Origin: Pseudooceanicola spongiae
GTDB lineage: Bacteria > Pseudomonadota > Alphaproteobacteria > Rhodobacterales > Rhodobacteraceae
Direction: 5' to 3'
NCBI RefSeq assembly: GCF_014899185.1
Contig: NZ_CP045201.1
Location: forward strand, 1,534,501-1,598,500
Length of the DNA stretch: 64,000 nt
In this document: piece after piece, positions 8,146 to 17,537 of the stretch
Layout: every line of letters begins with the position of its first letter
Position numbering within the stretch: the stretch's first letter is position 1
Notes under the pieces: model-generated
Told to the model about the DNA's origin: nothing
The model's input: the letters and a program-made list of their open reading frames with translations, nothing else
Database searches by the model: none
Position numbers and translations under genes: made by a program

Positions 8146-8808
8146 TTACAGCCGCAGGCCGTCAACGACGCCCACCAGTTCGTCAAAGTGCCCGATCAGC
8201 GCCTCTGGCTCAAGCGCCGCCATATCCGCCCCCGACGGGCCGAAGGACACCAGAATCGACGGCACGCCCGCCGCGCGGGCGGTATTGCGGTCAGTATCCG
8301 TGTCACCAACAAGACAGCAGCGCGCGGGATCGCCCCCCGCGCGGCGCGCGGCTTCGCGCAGCGGCTCCGGGTCGGGCTTGCGCACCGGCAGCGTATCGGC
8401 GCCGATCAGCGCATCGAAGTCCCCCAGCACGCCAAGCGAGGTCATCAGCTGCACCGCCAGCGCCTCGGGCTTGTTGGTGCAGATCGACACCGCGTAGCCG
8501 CCCGATTTCAGCGCCGCCACGGCCTCCATCGCACCGGGATAGAGGACGGTATGCACGGCAATCGCCTGCCGGTAGGCGTCCAGCAGGATCGGGTACTGAC
8601 GGTCGATCTCGGCCTCGTCTTCTGCGCGACCGAGGCGCGAAAAGCCAAGCCGCAGCATCGCCCGCCCGCCGCGCAGGGCGACACCGGCATCCGCAGCCGT
8701 CAACTGCGGCGCGACACCCAGCCCCTGAAAGCAGGCATTCGCCGCCGCCAGCAGATCGCCGCTGGTGTCTGCCAGCGTCCCGTCCAGATCGAATACCACT
8801 GCCCGCAT
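8146..8808 (-). CDS. gph: HAD phosphatase, phosphoglycolate phosphatase-like
   Basis: A 220-residue HAD-superfamily hydrolase. Motif I is VFDLDGTLADTS (nucleophile and acid Asp), motif II is SICTNKP, motif III the Lys of VRKPDPEP, and motif IV GDTDTDRNTARAAG. The length, cap and C-terminus match Gph, which removes 2-phosphoglycolate. I take the ATG at 8808 (MRAVVFDLDGT) because AAGGGG lies six bases upstream; an ATG six codons further up is less well placed. It is divergent from glmU. Confidence 0.85.
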   Translation of the reverse strand: MRAVVFDLDGTLADTSGDLLAAANACFQGLGVAPQLTAADAGVALRGGRAMLRLGFSRLGRAEDEAEIDRQYPILLDAYRQAIAVHTVLYPGAMEAVAALKSGGYAVSICTNKPEALAVQLMTSLGVLGDFDALIGADTLPVRKPDPEPLREAARRAGGDPARCCLVGDTDTDRNTARAAGVPSILVSFGPSGADMAALEPEALIGHFDELVGVVDGLRL

Positions 8809-9036
8809 GTCTCGCCCCTTTGTCATTGGCCTTTGTCATTGGCCGCTTCCGGCAGGGTTCCGCCCGCGATTGTTGCGCATCGAAACCCAAGTTGATGGCA
8901 CAGCCGACCGGCTGGCCTTGCACCACACAGCCATCCGATTAAAACGGGCGCAACAAAAGGACAACCACAAGGGTGCGCGCCGGGGCCTGAGATGACCCGA
9001 GGCCGCCGCCCTTTCAGGCAAAGAATTGAGGGCACG

Positions 9037-10395
9037 ATGAGCAGCACGGCATGCGTCATACTGGCGGCGGGCATGGGCACGCGGATGAATTCGGACCTCC
9101 CCAAGGTCCTGCACCAGATCGCGGGCGTGCCGATGCTGGCCCATGCGATGCATGCGGCCCTGTCACTGGACCCCGCCCGACTGGTCGTCGTTGCAGGCCA
9201 CGGCGCCGAGGCCGTGACCAAAGCGGCTGAGGACATCATGCCGCTGACGCAGGTGGTGCTGCAAGCCGAACAGAACGGCACCGGCCACGCCGTCGATCAA
9301 GCCCGCGACCTGCTGGCGGATTTCGACGGCGACGTCATCGTTCTCTATGGCGACACCCCCTTCATCCGCCCCGAAACGCTGGAGGCGATGCAGGCCGCCC
9401 GCGCCAAGAACGACGTCGTCGTGCTGGGCTTCGAGGCCGCAGATCCCGGGCGCTATGGTCGCCTCGTGATGGACGGCCCCAGCCTTGAGCGGATTGTCGA
9501 GTTCAAGGATGCCTCCGTCGGCGAACGTCGCATCACCCTGTGCAACTCCGGTGTGATCTGCGCCAGTGCCGCGACGCTGTTCGATCTGCTCTCCAAGGTC
9601 AGCAACGACAATGCGGCGGGCGAGTATTACCTGACCGATATCATCGGTCTGGCCCGCGCCGCGCATCTGTCGGCCGGGGTCGTCACCTGTGACGAGGCCG
9701 AGACGATGGGCATCAACTCCCGCGCCGAGCTGGCCGTGGCCGAGGCCGCCTTCCAGACCCGCAAGCGCGCCGAGGCGATGGAGGACGGCGTGACCCTCGT
9801 CGCCCCCGACACCGTCTTTTTCGCGCAGGACACCGTGATCGGGCGCGACAGCGTGATCGAGCCGAACGTCTTCTTCGGCCCTGAGGTCACCGTTGAAAGC
9901 GGTGCCCGCATCCGCGCCTTCTCGCATCTTGAGGGCTGCCATGTCAGCCGGGGCGGGCTGATCGGCCCCTTCGCCCGCCTGCGCCCCGGTGCCGAGCTGT
10001 CCGAGGACGTCCACATCGGCAATTTTGTCGAAATCAAAGAGGCCCGCATTGATCGCGGCGCCAAGATCAACCATCTGACCTACATCGGCGACGCCGAAGT
10101 GGGCGAGGATACCAACATCGGCGCTGGTACCATCACCTGCAACTACGACGGCGTGATGAAGCACCGCACCCGCATCGGCGCGCGCGCCTTCATCGGCTCC
10201 TCGACCATGCTGGTCGCGCCTGTGTCCATCGGCGACGATGCGATGACCGGCTCCGGCTCGGTCATCACGAGCGACGTTGAGCCCGGCGCGCTGGCCATCG
10301 GACGTGCCCGTCAGGTCTCCAAACCCGGCATGGCACGCAAACTGATGGAAATCCTGAAACTCAAGAAGGCCCGTCAGGCCAAAGAGGCAGACTAA
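9037..10395 (+). CDS. glmU: Bifunctional GlcN-1-P acetyltransferase / UDP-GlcNAc pyrophosphorylase
   Basis: 452 residues with two domains. The N-terminal nucleotidyltransferase (about 1-230) has LAAGMGTRMNSDLPKVLH and YGDTPFI. The C-terminal left-handed beta-helix acetyltransferase is seen in the hexapeptide repeats around GPFARLRPGAELSEDVHIGNFVEIK, GDAEVGEDTNIGAGTITCNYDG and VAPVSIGDDAMTGSGSVI. It makes UDP-GlcNAc for peptidoglycan and LPS. The ATG at 9037 follows GAGGG. The stop overlaps the glmS start by one base (TAATG), so the pair is coupled. Confidence 0.95.
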   Translation: MSSTACVILAAGMGTRMNSDLPKVLHQIAGVPMLAHAMHAALSLDPARLVVVAGHGAEAVTKAAEDIMPLTQVVLQAEQNGTGHAVDQARDLLADFDGDVIVLYGDTPFIRPETLEAMQAARAKNDVVVLGFEAADPGRYGRLVMDGPSLERIVEFKDASVGERRITLCNSGVICASAATLFDLLSKVSNDNAAGEYYLTDIIGLARAAHLSAGVVTCDEAETMGINSRAELAVAEAAFQTRKRAEAMEDGVTLVAPDTVFFAQDTVIGRDSVIEPNVFFGPEVTVESGARIRAFSHLEGCHVSRGGLIGPFARLRPGAELSEDVHIGNFVEIKEARIDRGAKINHLTYIGDAEVGEDTNIGAGTITCNYDGVMKHRTRIGARAFIGSSTMLVAPVSIGDDAMTGSGSVITSDVEPGALAIGRARQVSKPGMARKLMEILKLKKARQAKEAD

Positions 10396-12218
10396 TGTGC
10401 GGCATCATCGGCTATCTCGGCAATCACGAGGCCTCTCCCTTTCTGGTCGAGGCCCTCAAGCGGCTTGAATATCGTGGCTACGACAGCTCTGGCATCGCCA
10501 CGATCAACGACGGCGTGCTGGACCGTCGCCGCGCCGTCGGCAAGCTGGTCAACCTCTCCGACCTTCTGGTGCACACGCCCCTGCCCGGCAAATCCGGCAT
10601 CGGCCACACCCGCTGGGCCTCGCATGGCGAACCCTCCGAGGTGAACGCCCACCCGCATCGCGCCGGCAAGGTCGCCGTGGTGCACAACGGCATCATCGAG
10701 AACTTCCGCGCCCTGCGTCGCGAGCTGGCGGACAAGGGCGACCTGCCGCAATCCGACACCGATACCGAAACCGTCGCCATGCTCGCCTCGCGCTACCTCT
10801 CCGAGGGCATGACCCCCGCGCAGGCGGTCGAGAAGACCCTGTCGCGGCTTGAGGGGGCCTTCGCCCTGCTGTTCCTGTTCGAGGGCGAGCAGGACCTGAT
10901 GATCGCCGCACGCAAGGGCTCTCCCCTCGCCATCGGCCATGGCGACGGTGAAAACTACGTCGGCTCCGACGCGCTGGCGCTGGCCCCGCTGACCGACCGC
11001 ATCACCTACCTTGAGGAAGGCGACTGGGCCGTCATCACCCGGCAGGACGTCACGATCTACGACGCCCAGGGCACCCTCGCCAACCGCGAGATGCGCCGCG
11101 TGTCGCTGGACAAGGCGCAGGTCGACAAGGCCGGTCACAAGCACTTCATGGCCAAGGAAATCGCCGAGCAGCCGCAGGTCATCGGTGACGCGGTGAAACA
11201 CTACTTCGGCCAGTCCGGCCATACCGTCACCCTGCCCGACGGCGGCATCGACTTCACCGGGGTCGAGCGTCTGGTCATGGTCGCCTGTGGCACCGCCTAC
11301 TACGCCTGCCTGACCGCGAAATACTGGTTCGAGCAGATCGCCCGCATCCCCGTCGAGGTCGATGTCGCGTCCGAGTTCCGCTACCGCGAGCCGCCGATCA
11401 CCGAAAAGACAGTCGCCATCTTCGTCAGCCAGTCGGGCGAGACGGCCGATACCCTCGCCGCCCTGCGCTATTGCCGCGACAAGGCGGACCGCGTCGTCTC
11501 GGTCGTCAACGTCGCCGAAAGCTCGATCGCGCGCGAAAGCGATCTGGCGCTGCCGATCCTTGCGGGCGTCGAAATCGGCGTCGCCTCGACCAAGGCGTTC
11601 TCCTGCCAGCTGACAGTTCTGCTGACCCTGGCGCTGGAAGCGGGCCGCCAGAAAGGCACCCTCAGCGATGAGCGGTTCGAGACCCTCGTCGCCTCGCTGC
11701 GCGCCTTGCCCGCCACTCTGGGCCGCGCCCTCGACAGCAATACCGTGGCCGAGGAGCTGTCGCTACAGATCGCCGAGGCGCAGGATATCCTGTTCCTGGG
11801 TCGTGGCCTGATGTATCCCCTCGCGCTGGAAGGCGCGCTGAAGATGAAGGAAATCAGCTACATCCACGCCGAAGCCTATGCCTCAGGCGAACTCAAGCAC
11901 GGCCCCATCGCCCTGATCGACAAACACGTCCCCGTCGTCGTCATGGCGCCGCGCGACGCGCTGTTCGACAAGACCGTGTCAAACATGCAGGAGGTGATGG
12001 CGCGCGGTGGCAAGGTGCTGCTGATCAGCGATCACGCCGGCATCGAGGCCGCGCAGGATGGTGTCTGGCGCAGTATTGAGATGCCCACCGTCGATCCGAT
12101 CCTGACCCCGATCCTCTATGCGCTGCCGGCACAATTGCTGGCCTATCATACCGCCGTTGCAAAAGGCACAGACGTCGATCAGCCGCGCAATCTGGCAAAG
12201 TCGGTGACGGTGGAATAG
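10395..12218 (+). CDS. glmS: Glutamine-fructose-6-phosphate aminotransferase (isomerizing)
   Basis: 607 residues. The N-terminal class II glutaminase starts with the catalytic Cys (MCGIIGYLG) and contains RGYDSSGIA and GHTRWASHG. Two SIS sugar-isomerase domains follow (VACGTAYYACL, SQSGETADTLAALR; FLGRGLMYPLALEGALKMKE, HAEAYASGELKHGPIALID), and the C-terminus is AKSVTVE as in the family. It makes glucosamine-6-phosphate, the precursor used by GlmM and GlmU. No glmS ribozyme is present, as expected outside Firmicutes. It is coupled to glmU, and the next two genes may be in the same transcript. Confidence 0.96.
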   Translation: MCGIIGYLGNHEASPFLVEALKRLEYRGYDSSGIATINDGVLDRRRAVGKLVNLSDLLVHTPLPGKSGIGHTRWASHGEPSEVNAHPHRAGKVAVVHNGIIENFRALRRELADKGDLPQSDTDTETVAMLASRYLSEGMTPAQAVEKTLSRLEGAFALLFLFEGEQDLMIAARKGSPLAIGHGDGENYVGSDALALAPLTDRITYLEEGDWAVITRQDVTIYDAQGTLANREMRRVSLDKAQVDKAGHKHFMAKEIAEQPQVIGDAVKHYFGQSGHTVTLPDGGIDFTGVERLVMVACGTAYYACLTAKYWFEQIARIPVEVDVASEFRYREPPITEKTVAIFVSQSGETADTLAALRYCRDKADRVVSVVNVAESSIARESDLALPILAGVEIGVASTKAFSCQLTVLLTLALEAGRQKGTLSDERFETLVASLRALPATLGRALDSNTVAEELSLQIAEAQDILFLGRGLMYPLALEGALKMKEISYIHAEAYASGELKHGPIALIDKHVPVVVMAPRDALFDKTVSNMQEVMARGGKVLLISDHAGIEAAQDGVWRSIEMPTVDPILTPILYALPAQLLAYHTAVAKGTDVDQPRNLAKSVTVE

Positions 12219-12247
12219 GCTGAGCAGAATCCGCACAGGAATCCTCC

Positions 12248-12811
12248 ATGGCCAAGCAATTTGATCAGATCGACGCGGCGCACCAGCGCTTCATCGAGGA
12301 CCAGCACCTGTTCTTTACCGGCACCGCCGGGCCCGAGGGCTATGTCAACGTCTCGCCCAAGGGAATGGACTGCCTGAGGGTGCTGGGCCCGAACCGCATC
12401 CTGTGGCGCAACATGACCGGGTCGGGCAATGAAACCGCCGGGCACCTGTCGCAGGCCAACCGCATGACGCTGATGTGGTGCTCCTTCACGACGCGCCCGC
12501 AGATCCTGCGCTGCTACGGCACGGCCCGCACCATCCACCGCCTCGATCCGGAGTGGGCCGCATTAGATGCCCATTTCACCCCGGCCTTTCAGGCCCGCCA
12601 GATCTATGACGTGGACGTCACGCTTGTGCAGACCTCCTGCGGCTATGCCGTGCCCTTCATGGACTTCGCGGGCGATCGTGACACCCTCGACAAATGGGCC
12701 GACGCGCAGGGCGAAGACAAGATCCACGACTACTGGCGCGACCGCAACACCCTGACCATGGACGGTGTCCCTACGGGCATCGTCGCGGGCAACCTCGGAC
12801 AAGATGCATGA
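12248..12811 (+). CDS. Pyridoxamine 5'-phosphate oxidase family protein
   Basis: A 187-residue FMN split-barrel protein. The N-terminal QRFIEDQHLFFTGTAGPEGYVNVSPKG and the LWRNMTGSGNETAGHL segment are typical of the PPOX group often mislabelled as pyridoxamine oxidase. No residues show that it makes PLP. It follows glmS by 29 bp with AGGAATCC before the ATG. Its stop overlaps the next start by four bases (ATGA), so it is coupled to the DNA-glycosylase-like gene. Confidence 0.82.
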   Translation: MAKQFDQIDAAHQRFIEDQHLFFTGTAGPEGYVNVSPKGMDCLRVLGPNRILWRNMTGSGNETAGHLSQANRMTLMWCSFTTRPQILRCYGTARTIHRLDPEWAALDAHFTPAFQARQIYDVDVTLVQTSCGYAVPFMDFAGDRDTLDKWADAQGEDKIHDYWRDRNTLTMDGVPTGIVAGNLGQDA

Positions 12812-13485
12812 CACTGGAAGACGCGCTCACCGCGCTCAAGACCCATGAAAAACCCGGCCACGCCGAAGGTGCTGCCGCCTATCACAAGGTCCCCCGCAGC
12901 TATCTCGGCGTCCCGAACCCCGAGATCAACGAGCTGGCGACCGAATGGCGTCGCACCCTGACGCTGCAGCAGCGCCTGACGCTGGCCGATGACCTCTGGC
13001 AGACCGATATCCACGAGGCCCGGATCGCCGCCGCCAAGCTGCTGACCCAGGCCCGCATCCGCCCCAGCGACGAACCCGTCTGGCACCTGCTGTGCAGCTG
13101 GATCGCCGATTTCGACTCCTGGGCGATTGCCGATCACGTCTCCAAGGCGGGTGAGCGGCGCATCATGGCGGACCTGTCGCGCCTCGATCACGTCGAATAC
13201 TGGACCGAGTCGCCGCATATGTGGACCCGCCGCTCCGCCCTCGTGATGACCCTCGGCCTGACCCGGCTGAACCACCCCAACGCCGAAGAAGCCGCCGCCC
13301 GCGAACGTGTGCTCGGCTGGGCGGCGCGCTATGTCGACGATCCCCAGTGGTTCATCCAGAAGGCCATTGCGAGCTGGCTGCGCGACCTCTCCAAACACGA
13401 CCCCGAGCGGGTCCGCGCCTTCCTCGACAAACATGGCGAGGACATGCGCGGATTTGCCCGCAAGGAGGCCGGCAAGAACCTGTAA
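12808..13485 (+). CDS. DNA alkylation repair protein, AlkD-like
   Basis: A 225-residue alpha-helical HEAT-like repeat protein of the AlkC/AlkD DNA glycosylase family, which excises N-alkylated purines. Family features: LADDLWQTDIHEARIAAAKLL, WIADFDSWAIADHVS, a Trp-rich WTESPHMWTRRSALVM, and FIQKAIASWLRDLSKHDPE near the C-terminus. The ATG at 12808 overlaps the previous stop; the reading frame runs upstream but as a shadow of the PPOX gene. The substrate range is not shown by sequence. Confidence 0.82.
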   Translation: MTLEDALTALKTHEKPGHAEGAAAYHKVPRSYLGVPNPEINELATEWRRTLTLQQRLTLADDLWQTDIHEARIAAAKLLTQARIRPSDEPVWHLLCSWIADFDSWAIADHVSKAGERRIMADLSRLDHVEYWTESPHMWTRRSALVMTLGLTRLNHPNAEEAAARERVLGWAARYVDDPQWFIQKAIASWLRDLSKHDPERVRAFLDKHGEDMRGFARKEAGKNL

Positions 13486-13490
13486 GCGGC

Positions 13491-13925
13491 TCAGCCGCCC
13501 GGATAGACGTCGATCTCGATCAGCCCGGCCAGCGGCACGCCAAGCGCCTGCATCGCCTGCAGCGACAGACGCGACCCGGCGGTCTCTGGCCCGTTGATCG
13601 GGATCAGCTGGGCGGAGATGGTGGTGCCGGTCTCGATGGCGGTGATCCGCCCCTTCTGCACCGTCTTGACCATCGGCGTCTTCAGCCACAGCCCCGGCTC
13701 TCCCGCCGCGCCAAGCGTCGCCACGGTGCGCCCCTTGCTGGGCCGCGCAGGCGGGCGGACCGAGACCTCTGCCGCACTTTCGGGCAGCACTTCGGCCTCG
13801 ACCTTGACGCTCGTATCAATGGGCGGCGCGGTGGGGCGCATGGTCTCGGACATCTTCATCTTCTCGCACCCGGCGAGGGCGAGGGTGAGGGCGGGGATCA
13901 ACAGGATCGCTGAGATGGCTTTCAT
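13491..13925 (-). CDS. Small lipoprotein with RlpA-like double-psi barrel features
   Basis: 144 residues. The N-terminus is a lipoprotein signal with lipobox LALAGC, followed by a Pro/Ala-rich linker. The C-terminal part (TVATLGAAGEPGLWLKTPMV ... GPETAGSRLSLQAMQALGVPL) resembles the double-psi beta-barrel region seen in RlpA/SPOR-type proteins. In roseobacter genomes I recall similar proteins labelled D-galactarate dehydratase, which this short lipoprotein cannot be. It is convergent with the AlkD gene and divergent from moaA. Function unknown; probably anchored in an envelope membrane. Confidence 0.68.
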   Translation of the reverse strand: MKAISAILLIPALTLALAGCEKMKMSETMRPTAPPIDTSVKVEAEVLPESAAEVSVRPPARPSKGRTVATLGAAGEPGLWLKTPMVKTVQKGRITAIETGTTISAQLIPINGPETAGSRLSLQAMQALGVPLAGLIEIDVYPGG

Positions 13926-14021
13926 GGCGCTTAGTTTAGGGCGTTCGCCCGCCGCTTCAATCGCACAAACATGATCTCTCGGCCCTTGTCGGCACACCCC
14001 CGCCACAATAGGTTACTTCCT

Positions 14022-15029
14022 ATGACAGCACCCCTCATTGATCCCTTTCATCGTGCCATCGACTATCTGCGCGTCTCGGTCACGGACCGGTGCGATTTCC
14101 GCTGCGTCTATTGCATGGCCGAAAACATGACCTTTCTGCCCAAGAAAGATCTGCTGACGCTGGAGGAGCTGGACCGCATGTGTTCCACCTTCATCGGCCT
14201 CGGCGTGAAAAAGCTGCGGATCACCGGGGGCGAACCTCTGGTGCGGCGCGATATCATGACGTTTTTCCGCGCCATGACCCGCCATCTCGACAGTGGCGCG
14301 CTGAAAGAGCTGACCCTGACGACCAACGGCAGCCAGCTGGAACGCTTTGCCAAGGATCTGGCCGCCGCCGGGGTGCGCCGCATCAACGTCTCGCTCGATA
14401 CGCTGGACGAGGCGAAATTCGCCCGTGTCACCCGTTGGGGCCGTCTGCCGCAGGTGCTGCGCGGGCTGGACGCGGCGCAAGCCGCTGGCCTCAAGGTCAA
14501 ACTCAACGCCGTCGCCCTCAAGGGTTTCAACGAGGATGAGCTGTTCACCCTCTCGGAATTCTGCGCCGAGCGCGGGATGGACATCACCTGGATCGAAGTC
14601 ATGCCGATGGGCGATATCGGCAACGAGGATCGCGTCGGCCAGTACTGGTCGATGCGCGACGTCCGCGCCACGCTGGAAACGCAGTACCGTCTGACCGATC
14701 TCGCCGAAAGCTCCGGCGGCCCGGCGCGCTATGTCAGGGTTGAGGAAACCGGTCAGAAGATCGGTTTCATCACCCCGCTCAGCCATAATTTCTGCGAAAG
14801 CTGCAACCGCGTCCGCATGACCTGCACGGGCGAGCTTTACATGTGCCTCGGTCAGGAAGACATGGCCGACCTGCGCCCTGCCCTGCGCAATTTCCCCGGC
14901 GACGACGCGCCGCTGGAACAGGCCATCCGCGACGCCATCTCGCATAAACCCAAGGGCCACGACTTCGACTATTCGCGCCAGCGTGCCGATGGTCAGGTCT
15001 CGCGCCACATGAGCCATACGGGCGGCTGA
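14022..15029 (+). CDS. moaA: GTP 3',8-cyclase (molybdenum cofactor biosynthesis)
   Basis: A 335-residue radical-SAM enzyme making 3',8-cyclo-7,8-dihydro-GTP, the first step of molybdopterin synthesis. Cys 24, 28 and 31 (CDFRCVYC) hold the SAM cluster, and the C-terminal [18 protein letters not shown] holds the substrate cluster. The protein ends in Gly-Gly, as required in MoaA. The ATG at 14022 is the start that gives the standard family N-terminus. No Moco riboswitch is visible. The stop overlaps the waaA start by one base (TGATG). Confidence 0.95.
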   Translation: MTAPLIDPFHRAIDYLRVSVTDRCDFRCVYCMAENMTFLPKKDLLTLEELDRMCSTFIGLGVKKLRITGGEPLVRRDIMTFFRAMTRHLDSGALKELTLTTNGSQLERFAKDLAAAGVRRINVSLDTLDEAKFARVTRWGRLPQVLRGLDAAQAAGLKVKLNAVALKGFNEDELFTLSEFCAERGMDITWIEVMPMGDIGNEDRVGQYWSMRDVRATLETQYRLTDLAESSGGPARYVRVEETGQKIGFITPLSHNFCESCNRVRMTCTGELYMCLGQEDMADLRPALRNFPGDDAPLEQAIRDAISHKPKGHDFDYSRQRADGQVSRHMSHTGG

Positions 15030-16345
15030 TGGCCCGCCCACAGGCGCAGGCGACGCCGTTCTATCACTTCTACCGGCTGGTCGCTCTGGCCGCCGCGCCT
15101 CTGCTCTGGCGGCGGGTCTCGCGCAAACTCGCCGCTGAGGGGATCCCGCCCGAGCGTCAGCGCGAACGCCTCGGCCACGCCAGCCAAGCCCGCCCCACCG
15201 GCACGCTGCTTTGGTTCCACGCCGCCAGCGTCGGTGAGAGCGTGTCGGTCCTCGCCCTCGTCCAGCGCCTGCTGGAGATGCGCCCGAACGCCCATGCGCT
15301 GATCACCTCCGGCACCGCTGCCTCGGCCAAGGTGCTGGCCGCCCGCCTGCCCGCGCGCTGCCTGCACCAGTTCGCCCCTCTCGACGCCGCCGGCCCGGTG
15401 CGCCGCTTCTTTGAGCACTGGCACCCCGACGCCGGTGTCCTCGTCGAGAGCGAGCTCTGGCCGCAGATGATCGTCACCGCCCGCAAGCGCGGCATCCCCC
15501 TGGCGCTGCTGAACGCCCGCCTCTCCAAGGGCTCGCTGCGCAACTGGGGCCGCTTTGGCGACACCTTCCGCTATCTCACCGACCAGTTCTGCATGATCCG
15601 CACTCAGGACCGCGCCACCTGGGACGGCCTGCTTGCCCTCGGCGCCAACCCCGAGACCACCGCCCAGGGCCCCAACCTCAAGGCGATGATCCTGCCGCCG
15701 CCGGTCAACGACGCCGACCTCACCCGGATGCGCGCGGCCTTTCCCGGGCCGCTCTGGACCGCCGTCTCGACCCATGAGGGCGAGGAGGCGCAGATCCTCG
15801 ACGCCCATCTTGCCGCCCGCAAGATGCTCCCCGGCCTGCGCCTGATCCTCGTCCCCCGCCACCCGACCCGCGCCGATGCGATCGTGAAACTGATCAGCGA
15901 CCGATCCCTCAGCTTCGCCCGCCGCACCCAGGGTGCAACCCCCGGCACCGCCGAGGTCTACCTCGCCGACACTCTGGGCGAGACCGGCCTCTGGTACGCC
16001 CTCGCGCCGCTGGTCTTCCTCGGCGGCTCCTTCGGCAAGGCCGGCGGCCATACCCCCTACGAGCCCGCCTTTTTCGCCACGCCCGTGCTGCACGGCCCCC
16101 ATGTCGCGAACTTCGCCGAGAGCTACGCCCAGTTCGACGCCGCCGGTGCCGCGCTGAAGGTTGCGGATGCCGCGGCCCTCACGCAGGCTGTTGCGCAGCT
16201 GCTGCAAGACCCCGACCGCATCATGCAGATGGGCGCCGCCGCGCAAACCATCTCGCAGTCGCAATCCCAGGCCATGACTCAGGTGGCCGAGGCACTGCTC
16301 AGCGCCCTCGCCCTGCCGCTTTGCGCGCCGCCCACAAGCGTGTAG
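15029..16345 (+). CDS. waaA: 3-deoxy-D-manno-octulosonic acid (Kdo) transferase
   Basis: A 438-residue inner-membrane glycosyltransferase that adds Kdo to lipid A precursor. The N-terminus has a hydrophobic anchor (YRLVALAAAPLLW), then FHAASVGE with the catalytic Glu, VLVESELWPQMI, and the GT-B C-terminal GGSFGKAGGHTPYEPAF donor loop. It is coupled to moaA and followed after 39 bp by an LPS-core-type glycosyltransferase, so the two probably act in sequence on lipid A-Kdo. Confidence 0.93.
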   Translation: MARPQAQATPFYHFYRLVALAAAPLLWRRVSRKLAAEGIPPERQRERLGHASQARPTGTLLWFHAASVGESVSVLALVQRLLEMRPNAHALITSGTAASAKVLAARLPARCLHQFAPLDAAGPVRRFFEHWHPDAGVLVESELWPQMIVTARKRGIPLALLNARLSKGSLRNWGRFGDTFRYLTDQFCMIRTQDRATWDGLLALGANPETTAQGPNLKAMILPPPVNDADLTRMRAAFPGPLWTAVSTHEGEEAQILDAHLAARKMLPGLRLILVPRHPTRADAIVKLISDRSLSFARRTQGATPGTAEVYLADTLGETGLWYALAPLVFLGGSFGKAGGHTPYEPAFFATPVLHGPHVANFAESYAQFDAAGAALKVADAAALTQAVAQLLQDPDRIMQMGAAAQTISQSQSQAMTQVAEALLSALALPLCAPPTSV

Positions 16346-16384
16346 ACCAGCCCCAAGCCGATACCCCAAATCAGGGAGACGAAA

Positions 16385-17440
16385 ATGCCCTCCGAGACAG
16401 CAAAACTCGACGTGATCGCCCCGAACTTCAAGAAACGCATGTCCGGCGTCACCTCGACCGTGTTCCGGCTGGTGCCCCTGCAGGCCCGCGACATCGCCAT
16501 CGCCAGCGCCGGCCCGAACATCCCCGACGCCGTGCCGCAAGTCCCGGTCAGCGCCCTGTTCACCATGTCGCGCAAGGGCCCCTCCGGGCCGCGGGTCTGG
16601 CACGCAAGGCGCAACAACGAAATGCTGGTCGGCATCGCGCTGAAACAGATATTGCGCAAACGGCTGAAACTGCTCTTCACCTCGGCCGCGCAACGCCACC
16701 ACACCGGCTTCACTAAATGGATGATCCGCCAGATGGACGCGGTGATCGCCACCTCCGCCCGCTCCGCCGGCTTTCTTGAGGTGCCCGCCACCGTCATCCA
16801 CCACGGCATCGACACCGAGCTGTTCAGCCCCAGCCCCGACAAGACTGCCCTGCGCGCCACGCTGAACCTGCCTGCCGACCAGATCCTCGTCGGCTGCTTT
16901 GGCCGCATCCGCCCGCAAAAGGGCAACGACCTCTTCACCGACCTGATGCTGCGCCTGCTGCCCTCGCGCCCGAACGTCACCGCCGTGATGATGGGCGGCG
17001 TCACCGAGAAGAACCGCGACTTCCACGCCGCGCTGATCGCCCAGGTCGAGGCCGCCGGCCTGACCGATCGCTTCCTCTTCCTGCCCGAAGACCCGCACTG
17101 GGACATCTCGCGCTGGTTCAAGGCGCTCGACCTCTACATCGCCCCGCAACGCTGGGAAGGTTTCGGCCTCACCCCGCTTGAGGCGATGGCCTGCGCCGTC
17201 CCCGTCGTCGCCACCCGCGCCGGCGCCTTCGAGGAACTGGTCCAGGACGGCAGCACCGGCACCCTCGTCGACATCGAGGATCTCGACGCCATGACAACCG
17301 CCACCGCCACCCTGCTCGACGACGACGCCCTGCGCGCCGCTTGGTCGCTCAACGCCCGCGCCCACGCCGCCGGCCACTGCCGCATCGAACAGGAAGCCGC
17401 CGCGATCACCAAAATCTACCGCCACCTGCTCAACACATGA
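16385..17440 (+). CDS. lpcC: Glycosyltransferase family 4, LpcC-like (LPS core)
   Basis: A 351-residue GT-B glycosyltransferase. Motifs: IHHGIDTELFSP, GCFGRIRPQKGNDLF, and the donor-site IAPQRWEGFGLTPLEAMACA with conserved Glu residues. The N-terminal VIAPNFKKRMSGVTSTVFRL matches the alphaproteobacterial LpcC group, which adds the first core sugar (mannose in rhizobia) to Kdo. The assignment rests on motif recognition and on waaA being next to it; donor sugar not shown. AGGGAGAC precedes the ATG. Confidence 0.8.
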   Translation: MPSETAKLDVIAPNFKKRMSGVTSTVFRLVPLQARDIAIASAGPNIPDAVPQVPVSALFTMSRKGPSGPRVWHARRNNEMLVGIALKQILRKRLKLLFTSAAQRHHTGFTKWMIRQMDAVIATSARSAGFLEVPATVIHHGIDTELFSPSPDKTALRATLNLPADQILVGCFGRIRPQKGNDLFTDLMLRLLPSRPNVTAVMMGGVTEKNRDFHAALIAQVEAAGLTDRFLFLPEDPHWDISRWFKALDLYIAPQRWEGFGLTPLEAMACAVPVVATRAGAFEELVQDGSTGTLVDIEDLDAMTTATATLLDDDALRAAWSLNARAHAAGHCRIEQEAAAITKIYRHLLNT

Positions 17441-17504
17441 CAACAGGCGCGCAGCCCCGCCACGCGCCCATCGTTTCCCTGTCCTAACTATCCCCGCCGG
17501 AGGC

Positions 17505-17522
17505 ATCGCCGCGCGCGGCGAT
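17505..17522. terminator. 18-bp perfect palindrome between convergent genes
   Basis: ATCGCCGCGCGCGGCGAT is self-complementary over its full length and lies between the convergent lpcC-like and M20 genes. Beside it on minus reads GCCTCCGGCGGGGATA, a phrase I recall as common just after stop codons in roseobacter genomes. It probably marks the end of the M20 transcript; there is no T-tract. Confidence 0.4.
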
Positions 17523-17537
17523 CCCCCCAGATCCGGC

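Noticed and set aside
10200-10395. glmS ribozyme
   Set aside because: glmS overlaps glmU directly; there is no leader and no matching fold.
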